Source: Talpa occidentalis (Eukaryota; Chordata; Mammalia; Eulipotyphla; Talpidae). From it: DNA of 64,000 nt. A program made the position numbers and the translations under genes. Numbering within the stretch: the first letter of the stretch is position 1; each line of letters opens with the position of its first letter. Below are positions 13,431-24,580 of the stretch, in pieces. The notes under the pieces were generated by a model, which did no database searches, was not told the DNA's origin, and saw only the letters and a list, made by a program, of their open reading frames with translations. The DNA lies in assembly GCF_014898055.3 (NCBI RefSeq), contig NW_023601754.1, positions 53,561,013-53,625,012 on the forward strand, read 5' to 3'.

Positions 13431-16400
13431 CTCCAGCTACTTATTTTTATTTATTTATTTATTTTGACCAGCCTCGAGGCTTACGTAACGCCCTTGGAAG
13501 TCAAGGAGCCAAGATTCACTATGGACGGCCCGGGGCGGGGGCGGGGGTGGGCTTGCAAAACACTTGTGGTGAGGAAATCTTTCCATTGAGAGCGAGGCCC
13601 GGTGCTCACCCTGGCTCCGGCCTGTCACTGGGGGGGCTGTGACTTGAGAGGGCCCCAGAGCCATGTGTGAGATTCTGGTGCAGGAACACTCCGGCGCCTG
13701 CACTTTGCCTGACACCCCAACACCCACCAAGCAGTGTGTGGGGGTCTCACCAAGCGCCAGGCCCTGAGCGTCACTCGCTGGATGGTCGAGGGGAGCGGGG
13801 ACAGCCGTCCGCTCCAGTCACGGGGCGGACATGAGGCTTGGGGAGGAGCGAGGCCCCAGACAGCAGGTTCCTTGGGTTAAGTGGAAAAGCCCCCCCATCC
13901 CTGACCCGCACCTGCGGGCAGCCCCCCCACGCTCTAACCCCCGCCCAGGCTGCAGGCTGGGGCAGGAGAGGCGTCCTGGAGGAAGCTGCGGCCAGCGCTC
14001 CCTCCGCCATTTCCTTTCCAGGAGAACAGGTGTGCGGGGTGGGGTGCGGGGTGGGGTGCGGCCATTCCCAGCGGGGGAGCGCCAAGGCAGGGGGCTGCGG
14101 CGTTGGCAAACAGTCCTCTTAGGGCACCCGGGCTGCAGCCGGCAGCTGCCCGCCCCCCTCCAGCAGCCACAGGAGGTAAACTTAGAAGAGGGCCCCGGGC
14201 GGTCTGGGCCGCAGCGCCAAGCCCGGCTGCAGCTCAACGAGTCTGCCGGGGAGCTGGAAACAGATGATTTCCATCAGCGGGAAAGACGGACTCCAGACAC
14301 AGCGACAGGGCCCGCGCTGGGCTGCCAGGCCCTGCCTGGGGGGCGCTTCCAGGAAGCCTGGCCTGTCCCTCAGCCTCCAGCAGGACCTTCCCGGCGAGGG
14401 GCCGCGCGACCCAGGCCGGGCCGTGATAACCCGCGCCTCCCCGCTTCCCCCTCGCCGGCGCCTCCATGAACGGCCCGGCCCGGCCCGGCTTCCAGGCGGC
14501 AATTGGCCGGGCGTGGGGGGCCTCGCTCCCAGCCGGGCCGCCCGCCTCGCGAGCCCCCTCCCCGGGCGGAGAAGGGGCTGTTTTTTAAAACCGTGCAGGG
14601 TTCTAGTCCAACCGTGCCACTCCGAGGCTGGCCGTGGCCCTGACAGTAGTCCTGGACATGGGAGATCTTGGCTGGGTCTGACACAGCCGGGGACTCCCAC
14701 AGGCCCTGGGCCGAGCAGCGGCTGCCAGGGGCAAAGCAGGGCCCGGCAGAGGGGGACCCTCCCGCTGCAGGCTAAGCCAGAGGGGCTGTCACCCTGGGCG
14801 TCCTGGTGGCCTGTGCGTGCCTGTGCGCCTTGGGGAACCAGCCACTGGGCTGCGTTTCCTGTTAAGTTGGAAAACACCCTCTGTTCGCGGATGTTCTGAA
14901 GGAGGCAGGAGCTTGCGGAGGCTGGGGGAGCGCGTGGTCATGGGCCTGCTTCGGCGGGCTCCCGGGACGCAGTGACGTGGCTGACGGCACCGATCTCCGG
15001 GGAAGACCCCCTTGTGCAGGAGGAATCACACTCCGCGGAATTCCAAAGGGGTAGCGAATGCGCGCCTGCGAGGGCGGGGAGGCCCTGAATGCTGGAGCGA
15101 CCTCCAAGGCCTGAGCCTCAGTGCTATCACCCCCTGGGGCTCCCCCCCACCTATCTGCGCCTCATGGGGCCCAGCTTTGCAAGAGCATCACCATCAGGGT
15201 GAACTTCTTTCCTGGGGCTCCCAACTACTCCTCATGACAAGCCCCAGGGGGAATCACCCTCCTTTTTAAGGTGAGAAAATTGAGGTTCGGCTCAATTTGC
15301 AAGGGACCCCACTACTTGGAGGCTGCAGGCCCACACACTGCAGAGGCGCGCCTTCCAGGGGGGCACACGGCCTCGAGCGCTAAGGACACACGCAGGCCTG
15401 CCAGCCCCGCCGCTGCGGTGGTAACTGGTGACACCTGGTCTCCAAGTCCTGAGAGCCAGGCGACGTCCTGGGGGCTGTGGGAGGAGTGGGTGGGGGCAGC
15501 AGGGGCCCCTGGAGCTCCCCCCACCTCCTGCGGACTGTAGCTGTGGGCTCTTCCCGGCCGGCAGTGCTCCCCCGGTCTCGGGCCGTCTGCAGCGCACAGA
15601 ACACCCCGGGGTGGCCCCTCCGTCATGGAGCCGCGGGAGGGGGAGGGCAAGGCGTGTTCTTGGCGCGAGGCCCGCGCCCGCAGCCGCTGTGAGGAGGCTG
15701 CCGCGTCCGGAGGGAGGCTGAGGCTGGCCGGAGCTCCCGGTCCAGCCCGCTCTGCGGCTGCCTCTGGCCACGGGGGCGGCGATCTGTCCGCACGCGGGTG
15801 TAGGAGTCAGCCCTGCGAGCGGGGTGCCCTCCCGTCCCTGGAAGGAAAACGTGGGCTCCCCCTTTCCCTTGCACGCCAGGTGGATGAAGACGTGAGGCGG
15901 CTGGGCCCTGCAGGCCGGGGCCACCCTCTGCGGGGCGGGCCTGGCTCACCAGCGCCACCAGCCTCCTGGGGTCCTGGAGCCCCTCCTGGGCCGCCACGGA
16001 GAGCGGGGCCAGCTGCGGTCGGGGCTGCGGGGTCTGGCCTGAGTCGTGCACACGCTCCGGGCCGCGTCTTTGGCTTCCTGCTTCCGTTGTGTTGGCACGA
16101 AAGTGGATGGGCTCTCGGGCCGTGGAGGGCAGGCCCGGGGGAGGCCGCGCCTCGGCTGCCGGTGGGGCTGGGGCCGGCAGGTCCGCAGCATCAAGCTGGC
16201 TGGGAGGCCGGGCCGGGAGCCGGCCAGTGCCCACCGTCCGCCACCTCCCTCCTCGAGGGGTTCGCTGAGGATGCGGCGGGAAGGCTTGCAGGAGTGAGTC
16301 CAGCAGCCGAGCCGGCGGCCTTTGCCCAGGGCCGGCCCAGGAAGGCTGCCGTGACCTCGGAGGGCGATGGATCTCTCCCCGGGGGCAGAGGAGATGGCAG

Positions 16401-19400
16401 GAGCCTGGGGGACAGGTCACCCGTGAGAGACAAACTGCAGCCCCCAGCCCGCCGGGCCTTGCGCAGCCTGTGAGGGCTCTGGGGTTCTGGGAGTGCTGAG
16501 CCCCCCATGCCAGCACCCTTATGGGCACTGAGCGTGCTGACAGGTGCTCTTAAGGGCCGCTGCTGGATGCCTACTGGTGTGCGAGTGTCTGAGGACAGAC
16601 ACCAACTACAGCGTGCAGAGCACCGAGGGCAGGCTCTGGCCTCCCAGGTAAGGAAGGGGCAGGTGGGTGAGGAGTGGAGAGGCTTGAGGACCGGGAGGAC
16701 CAGGTGAGTGCCAAGGGTGACCTTGGCAGAGAGTGCCAGGGGTCACTAGGGCTACGGCTGCTCCCCTGAGGTGCTGGGTGGGGCAGGCGGCTTGTCACAG
16801 GGGTGCCAGCCTGAGGGCTGTGCGGCCCTCTGTGGGCCTCTCTGGGCTGTGAGGACTGACGGGGACTGGGCAGCTCTGAGGCCATACTGTGTCCCCTGGT
16901 GGCACTGTCCCCGCTCAGAGCTGGCGTCTCACCCGGGAAAGGATGGACACCATCTCCAGAGCGCACAGGCCGGGCTCTGGACACTTCTGGAAAGCAGGGC
17001 CATGACCCAGGAGGATCCTGCTGGGAGCGGCCAGGAGCCCCGGGGTGCCCTTGGTGGTGGAAGCTGGGACAGGCGGAGAGCGTGGACACTGCTGGGCTGG
17101 TGCGGGTGTCTGGTCTCTAGCCCCAAACTAAGCGAAGCGGCAAGTCCTGTCCCCGCAGAGTGGAGACCAACGACAGTGCCTGAGGTGCAGGACACGGGGG
17201 CCCCGCGGCTGGGGTTACGGGAGCAAGATGGAGGACTGGAGACTGGGGTTGGGGGGAGCTCTCCACCGTAGGCCTCACCAGAGGGCCCCCACCACCCTCT
17301 CCTGCCTCCCGCTTGGGCCACCAGAGCAAAGAACAGACAAGAGGTTCAAGGAGGGAAATTTCTTGTCCCCATCTGGGGGCTGGATCCAGATCAGGGTGTC
17401 CGGGGTCTCCCCAGGCCTCTCCCAGCCATGCGGACGCGTCTCTTCCCCGTGTCCTCACGGGCCATCCCTCTGGCATGTCTGTGCCCTGACCCCTGCCCTT
17501 AGGGGTACATGGTCCTGGGGTGAGACCCCCACGACCTCACTTCGCTTCAGCCCCCTCTGTGAAGACCCCTCTCCAACATGGTCCCCTCTGGGGTACAAGG
17601 GTGAGGATTGCAGTGTGAATTGGGGGGCACAGTTCAGCCCGCAGTGCCCTCCCTTGTCCTGTGTTCAGGCACGGCCTGCGGTGAGCCTGCCCTTCTCGGC
17701 CCCCGGGGCTCCATGGTGTTGGCCGGACCTCGACGTCCAGCAGCGGGAGGGATGACTGGCAAGATGGGACGCTTTGCGAGACCATGTGTGTCCCCCGCAG
17801 GGGTGGCCAGAGCCCTAGCTCGCTCGGTGGCCTGGGCAGTGGCTGATCACAGCTGCCTGCTGGCCCCTTCCGGGCAGACCCCTGCCCGCCGTCCCCTGGG
17901 TCGGACCTCGCTCAGGGTCGGCCCACTCTGACTCGACGAAGGCCCCACCACCCCACCCCGGGCCCACCCCGGTCCAGCTCCTGTCGGCTCCGAGCCCAGG
18001 CCCCGCTCTGCTTGGCTGAAGGGACACTCAGGTGCCTGAGAAGGTCCGCGGTGGCCCCCGGCCCCCAGGGCCAGCCTTCTCTCCCAGGCTGCCTGGTTCC
18101 CAAGTGGCCTTTGTCCGGCAGGCTGCAGTGGGTCATCGGGAGGGGCCAGAGAACTGGGTTGTCTACAGGCTCGTGAGCGTGGTGGGGCTGGGGCACCCGC
18201 CGGACCCCGCTGCCTGGGCGAGGACCTGATGGCATCGGCCACGTGTAGCCGACGGGAGGGCGGGGAGCATCGGAAGGGGATGGACAAGAGGGCAGATGGC
18301 AAACGTCCTCCGTGAGCCCAATCACCCTGGACAAACCTGCCCCGCCACAGGCTCTGCTGCCCACCGAGCGCCATGCTGCCAGGGGTGCGGGCGGGCCTGG
18401 GCTCGCAACCCCCAGTGCCTGCCCAAGGAGATGGCGGCCCTCGGGGAGCAGCCCCCGCTGGGACCTTCTGGGACCCTGGGTTTGCAGACCGGACGCCCAG
18501 AGTCAGAGGGGGCAGGGGCCGGGACCACACAGCCGTCCCCAGGGGCGCTCTGAGTGGACCCCAGCCCTGGGCGCCTCAGGATGGAGTTCCCACCTGGGAA
18601 GGTCTCCGGTCTGCCTCCTGCTCCCATCTCCCCCGCGCCCCACTCTCTGGGTCATGGCCTCCGGGCTGTCCCGTTGTGGTTTTGGGGTGGGGGTCTGAGC
18701 CCTCCTGCCTGCCCCTTTTCTCTTGTGCAGGATGCATTTGGGCCCCCGGAGCCCCCTCCCCTCCCGGGTCTGGCCTGCCCACCCAGCCAAGCCCGGGCCT
18801 CCCGCAGCCCCTTTGTCTGGCCTCGGGTTTCCACAGGCAGCCCCGGGTTTTCTCCCAGGTCTCAGGTTTCTCCTCTCCTGGGAGGATCCTTCCACTGACC
18901 TCCCAGGAGCGCCCCCACCCCCAGGATGGGGCCCCAGGAATTCAGGCCAGGCCTCCCCCGAGGACCCGGACTTGTGGAAGGGCCAGGCCCGGAGCCCGGA
19001 GGCCCCAGCACAGGGCCGCGGAGGATGTCCTGCCGGGACTGGACCCTCCGCAGGCGGCGTGGCTGATCCGAGGTTTCATTCCTCGACCCGACTCCAGCGG
19101 CCGGCGGCTTTTCTTGTGGGAAAATGAGAACGTGGAGAAGAGGCCCCTGTGGAAATCTCGCTGATCTGCGGGGGCCCCTCGAGGCCCGAGGTCGGCTGCT
19201 GGGGCTACGCGGCTGCCCCGGGCGGCCCCTCTCCCCTCCCCGGCCCTGTGCGGGCGGCCCCGTTCCCACGCCGGGTCCCGCTTGTGAGTGGGGTGGGGGA
19301 GGCCCCCCCGTCCCCCCGGCCCACCACCCGCCCTCCCTCCAGCACCTGAAGCCCTCCCCAGGCCCGGGCGTCCCCCCCTTCTTTGCTCACTGCACCCAGC

Positions 19401-19556
19401 CCAGCCCGCCCCCCAGCCCCCACTGGAAGCGCCCTGAGGGGGTGCCTGGGGCCCTTCGGGGGAGGTGTCGGGCTCCCGCCCCCTTCTTTCTGGGTGAGCT
19501 CATCGGTTCCCATGGATTGAAACAACCCAGCTTGTCTCTAGCTGCGACCTCTCCTG

Positions 19557-19569
19557 TGAACTTTGACCT
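19557..19569 (+). promoter_or_regulatory. Possible DR1 nuclear-receptor site
   Basis: TGAACTTTGACCT is, on the minus strand, AGGTCAAAGTTCA: two hexamer half-sites spaced by one base, the layout bound by HNF4 and PPAR-RXR dimers. A 13-mer like this also arises by chance, and no gene is recognised nearby, so function is only a guess. Confidence 0.2.
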
Positions 19570-20519
19570 GAACATCCGGCCCGCCACTTGACCTCTCCCT
19601 TTGGGGTCTCCCCGATTTGTCGGGCCCATCATGGCCAAGCCGAACTTGGGGATTGTTCTCCCCAACCCTTTCCCAGCCCCCCCACCCTGTCTTCCTGCCT
19701 CTGCAAAGCCCACCTGGGTCCTCCATCGCTCGGCCCAGAAGCCCCACAATCTGTGCCACCCACCACCCCGTCCACACCCCCAGGGCCCCAGGCCCTGCAC
19801 TCGGCCTGGCCACCGCCTGGGTCCAGAGAGAGGCCACAGCACCACGAGAGTCCCAGAGAGGAGGCCAGGGCCTCGGCACCCCGGTCCCCCGCTAGGGGAG
19901 GCTGGGGCGGCCTTGGCCGGCTCTGTCTCAGGGGCCCCCTGAGCCCGGCCTGAAGGGCGGGGAGTCAAGGAGGCAGCGGCCGTCCCCGCAGGCCCCGCTG
20001 TTGGGAGCCACAGGCCAGGTCAGGGGTCATGTTTACACGCCGGGGAGCCCAGGCGGTGCCCCCAGCCGCACGGCTGTCCAAATGGCGTGGGCGGGCGGCC
20101 CCTTGCATGGTTTGGGGGCAGAATAACAAGGCCCTGGTCACTCACCTGACCAGTCACGCCGGGACGGTTTGAGAGGACAAAGAAGCAGAACTGACCTCTG
20201 GGCAGGGCAGGAGCTGGGTGGTTGGGGGGAGCCTGAGGCCTGGAGCTGGGTCCTGGGAGGAGCGTGATGCTGGGCACCGGGGCTGGAGCGGCCAGCCGGG
20301 CTCGGCTCCCCCGGGACCCTACCCTGGTGGCCAGCTCTGAGCGCCCGCCCAATCCCCGCTGCCACAGGGGCCGCACCGGGGGTTTCTGCAGAGCACACGC
20401 CACAGCCGCCTCGCACCGGCGTCGGCCTCCCTGCGGGTCCCTGTGCTGCCGCCTGCTCGGCCCTCGGGCCAGGCCGCCCCAGGGCCGTCCCGCTGTCCCC
20501 ATGGCCAGCGCAGGGTCCG

Positions 20520-20618
20520 TGGGAAGGAGGGACGGAAGGAAGGAGGAGAGGAGGGAAGGAGGAGCCGAGGGGGGGGAGGGAAGAAGTAGGGGGAGGAGCA
20601 GGAGGAGGGGAGGGAGCA
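20520..20618 (+). repeat. Purine-rich low-complexity tract
   Basis: About 100 bases made almost entirely of G and A (GGAAGGAAGGAGG-type) with no fixed unit. It is simple sequence. Confidence 0.7.
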
Positions 20619-22438
20619 GAGGCCCCCCCACAATCACCCCCCTGTGGATCCCCCCAACTCATGTTTGCCCAAAGCCCTCCCCCTGGCCATGCCCTGTGAC
20701 CTGAGCAGGACAGCAGCCCCTCCGCACAGCCCGCCCACCCGGGGTGGGGGTACCCGCGGCCCCAGGGCTTCCAGGCCTGTCCCTGGCTCTGCCCTGACTC
20801 TGCCCCGGGGGGTGCCGTCAGGTTTGGGGCGGTGAGGGAAGGAGGGAGGGCAGAGGCCGGCATCTCCCACGGCGCCATGACCCCGTGTGCCCTTCTGAGC
20901 CCTGGGGCTCCACCATGGGGGCTGATGAGCAACTTGAACCCCCCCCCACCTTCCATGTCTCCACTGCCCCCCGGCAGCACCCCAGGGCGCGCTGGTCCCA
21001 GAGGACGCTGGGTCAGGGCTCCGGTGGTCCGACCATGGACGAGGCTCCTGCCGGGTCCACGGTGCGGGGCTGGCGGGAGGGTGGGCGGGACCCGGCCAGC
21101 ACGTGACCTCCTGTGAGAACCCCCCCCCCCCGCGGGGGCGTCCTTATGCGCGTGTTGTCGCGTGGGGGACGGAGGCAGAGAGGCGGGTGACGGTGCCAGG
21201 TCGGAGGCTGACCTGGGCCGTGTGACTTCCCATCCATGAGAGGCCCCAAGCTAGGAGGCAGCCCCCCGGCGTCCACGCTGCTGGGGGACCCCAGGCTGCG
21301 CCCGCTCTGTGTCGGCCACGGGGTGCGTTTGCCTGGGCAGCTGGAACAAAGCCCCACAGACCGGAGAGCTGAGCAACAGACGTTTGTCGTTCCCGTCCTG
21401 GAGCGGGAAACGGAGACCGCGGTGCCCGCAGGGGGGTCAGCAGGCACCTGTCCCCGCCCCGTCCCCGGGCGCTCGTCTGGGTCCCCGCCCTAGAAGTCAC
21501 CGTCATGGGGGCCAGGCCACCCCCCCGGGACCACACTTTCACTTGCTCACCTCTGCAAGGACCCTCTCCCCAGATACATCCCACGCGGAGGTGCTGGACT
21601 TGGGGGGCACAATTCGGCCACAGCAACACCATTGAATGGGCTCGTTTGCATTCTGCCCCCACTGGCCCCCAACCCTGGGCTCTGCGCTGGTCCTGGGGGG
21701 GCCTGCCCCCATGGCCCGAGGGCCGGGGGCACCTGCCAGCCTCCCTCTGCAGCGGTTTCCTGCATCGACTCCTCGTCCCAGGGTGACAGGCAGGGAAGGG
21801 CCGGTTCCAGCGGGTGTCCCAGGTGCACCTGTGGCTGTGGGGGGCCGTGTGCGGGGCACCTGGAGAGGCGCCCAGCGGAGGGGCGGGGCGAAGCCTCTGC
21901 TCTTCTCTCTTGGGGCAGCCGGCCTCGGAGAGGGTTTACTTGAAAGCAGAACCCGGGACATTCCTTCCTCTGGAAAGGGGAAAAGAAAGTTCCTTCTCAG
22001 CATCCGCGCCGTCTCCTCTCTGCCCGGCCCGGCCCGCGCCCGCCGCTGGCTGCAGCAGAGGGGAGCACCGGCGGCGGCGTTCCGGCTTCCTACAGAATAA
22101 CAGGTCCCCTGACTTGGGGCCTCCGGAGTCCGGCCTCCGCCTCTGGGGCCGCCCTGGGCTGCGGGCTGACCGCTGGCACCCAGGGCAGTGGCGCGGGAGG
22201 CGGCACCGGCGGCCACGCAGCCTGGCCTTTCGGGGGGACGCGCCACGGTCCCGGCCCCGGGGCAGGAGCTCCCGCGCCATCTCTGGGAGCTCATCTCTTT
22301 GGATGTTCACGTCAGTGTGGTCACCCTGTAGATTCTGTCTGGAGCTTGCTGTTTGTTCACCAGGCGCTTGTCGTGAACCTTGGGTCTTTGTCTTCACAAG
22401 TCTCTTTTGAATAATCAACTTCGTTTTTTTGGAGTCAT

Positions 22439-22824
22439 TTTAAGTTTACAGAAAAATTGAACACGTAGTTTCCATTCACCTACTGACCAACCCTCCCCAC
22501 TGGTGACACCTTCTGCGGGGCCGGCACGTGGTTTATCGCCGCGGGCGACGTGCGACCGTCATGACTGCCCAAAGGGTCCCTCCCGGCAGGGTGGACTCTC
22601 AGACATTCTGCCAGTGTCCGCCGAGGCGAAATGTCCTGTGTCCACCACTGTGCCGCCCCCATGCAGATCAGTCTCGCTGCCCTGCACCTGGCAACAGCTG
22701 CCCTGCACCCCCCAAGCACCTGGCAACAGCTGGTCTTCCGGGGGCTTCCGTCACTTGGCACTGGAGCGTCGCGGCACTCACTGTGCATTTATTTATTTTT
22801 ATTTTTTTAACATAGGTTTGTGGG
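22439..22824. other. Diverged retroelement-like stretch
   Basis: The GC content drops here. The start (TTTTAAGTTTACAGAAAAATTGA) resembles antisense LINE-1-type sequence, and the tail ends in a T-rich tract next to a SINE. No coding sequence is seen. The assignment to a family is tentative. Confidence 0.35.
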
Positions 22825-23067
22825 GTTTTTTTAAAGATTTATGTATTTATGCATACAAGAGCTGGGGTACAGGCCAGCGATGCGGGGGTGAGAGGATCCA
22901 CCAGAAACAGAGTGGGAAGCAGAACAGGCAGACTGACTGAAATACACTGCTGAGGGGAGCAGCTGCGCCATGTGGGTAGCTCCTTGGCTGGGGATCGAAC
23001 CCGTGCTGCAGAGGCTGCAGACAGCTTCATGGTTGCATCTTAACCCCTTGCGCCACCAGGGAGGCCC
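22825..23067 (-). repeat. tRNA-derived SINE, minus orientation
   Basis: It begins on plus with a T-rich tract and AAAGATTTATGTATTTATGC, the complement of the family's tail, and ends at CCACCAGGGAGGCCC, the complement of the tRNA-like head. Box B (GGTTCGATCCC in young copies) is visible as its complement GGGATCGAACCC at 22990-23001. Confidence 0.9.
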
Positions 23068-23321
23068 TCACTTAAATGTGCTGGGCTCACATACGTTTCT
23101 GCCATGTCTCCTCATGGCAAGAGCTCTCATCTCCTTTTAGTGCTGAATAAAATTCCATTGTCTGAATGGGTCCTAGTTTATTTATCCCAAGACAAAGAAA
23201 CTTCTCTATGCCAACAAATGTGTACCCATGTCAACTTTGTACCCATCTTTTAAAAATATATGAGCCCTTTAAAACATTTTTATAAGGGTTGAATTGACCT
23301 GCGATGTAATTCAGCCTTTTC
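23068..23321 (-). mobile_element. LINE-1-like fragment, antisense
   Basis: The phrase around 23145-23160 (GCTGAATAAAATTCCATTG) matches the form common in antisense LINE-1 3' sequence of mammals. The copy is short and diverged and encodes nothing. Confidence 0.5.
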
Positions 23322-23589
23322 ATTTTTTTTTAAGATTTATTTATTTATACAAGAGCTGGGGTACAGGCCAGAGAAGAGGGCATGTGAGAGGATTCACCAG
23401 AGACAGAGCGGGGAACAGAACAGGCAGATGGACCGAAAACCCGGCTGAGGGGAGCAGCGGGCGAGACAGGAGAGGTCTATCCCACCATGTGGGTTTCTCC
23501 CTGGCTGGCTGGGAATCGAACCCGCGCTGCAGAGGCTGTGGACAGCTTCACAGTGCTTCGCTCAACCCATTGTGCTACCAGGGAGGCCC
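23322..23589 (-). repeat. tRNA-derived SINE, minus orientation
   Basis: Same family as its neighbour at 22825, with tail, body and the complement of the tRNA-like head ending at GGGAGGCCCC. It sits inside LINE-1-like sequence, so it inserted after that element. Confidence 0.9.
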
Positions 23590-24580
23590 CCTTTTTATTA
23601 TTTTAAAGGAAGTTTTCTTGGTTTATCGTATCTAAGTTTCTGGAGCACGTCACACCACACAGGACCGTCCACCAAAGTTCCAGGGCCTTTCACCGCCATC
23701 CAAGGGACCTCCGCTTCAGCCTTTCAAAGCACACAGTTATACGAGTTGTGTAATCAACACCATAATCAAGGTGCAGGGCAGTTCCAGGGCCACAAAGATC
23801 TCCTTTTAGAGTGAAACCTCCTGACAAAGCTTGTTCCTCCTAGTTCTGTGATTTTGCATTTTCCAGAATGTCATGCAAGGAAACCACACAGGATGCAGGC
23901 TGGGAGTCTGGTTTTTCATGGTGCAGGATGTATGTGAGGATTGTCCCTGCTGTCACCTGCATCACTAGCTGGAGCTTTTTCATGGCTGAGTAGTTTTCCA
24001 TTGAATGGATGCACCACTCTATTCATCCACTCCCAGCCAAAAGACATTCGGATTGTTACCAGTTTGGGGGGTGTGAAGAGAGCCACTACGCACTTGCCAT
24101 TATAGGTGCTTGCGTGTCTGTAAGTTATTCCCTCAAATAGGTTGGGCAGGAGGGCTGGGCGGGATGAGCGCTGATGGAGCTGCAAACACAGGACAAGGAT
24201 GATGACATGCCAGTGGGGTGCCAAGCATGGCAGGGGACTGGGTGGGGGGCGGGTGGTCATGTTTCCTTGCCATAGATATTTAAGGGTGGAGTCGGGGCAC
24301 CGGCATGTATTTCTGTGTTGGTTTCTGGGAGGCAGGCCCAGCGTGCAGTAGCCACGGACACGACGTGGCCGCAGTGCCGGCGACCCCTGAGTCTTGCAAC
24401 CGTGTGCTCTGCACACGTCAAGTTAAGACACGAGAACCCCAGCTTCATCACGATCTTGCCAGCATCCAGTTTTCTCATTTTAAAACATGGTTTGTACATT
24501 TGAAAGTCTGTGATAACCCCTGGCAGCTGCTGCTTCTGTTAACTGGAATTTTGAAGATGACATGATAAGAAAGGAAACCT
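23590..24580 (-). mobile_element. LINE-1-like fragments, antisense
   Basis: Segments such as 23730-23820 (ending in a CTCCTTTTAGAG-type phrase) and 23985-24060 (GAGTAGTTTTCCATTG followed by a TTCATCCACTC-type phrase) have the form of antisense LINE-1 3' sequence. They are diverged, non-coding and of approximate extent. Confidence 0.5.

Larger units (their letters stand above)
13431..22438. other. GC-rich non-coding stretch, no gene recognised
   Basis: The composition is CpG- and C-rich, with large overlapping but featureless frames. A short T-rich tract lies at 13440-13465 and an antisense MIR-like trace near 15265-15310. Segments near 17590-17640 and 21560-21630 share the phrase TTGGGGGGCACA.TTC, typical of a diverged ancient dispersed repeat. 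No exon could be supported. Confidence 0.45.

Noticed and set aside
20020..20980. Long minus-strand frames (205 and 280 codons)
   Set aside because: They run through a purine-rich low-complexity tract and give Pro/Leu/Ser-rich translations with no recognisable domain.
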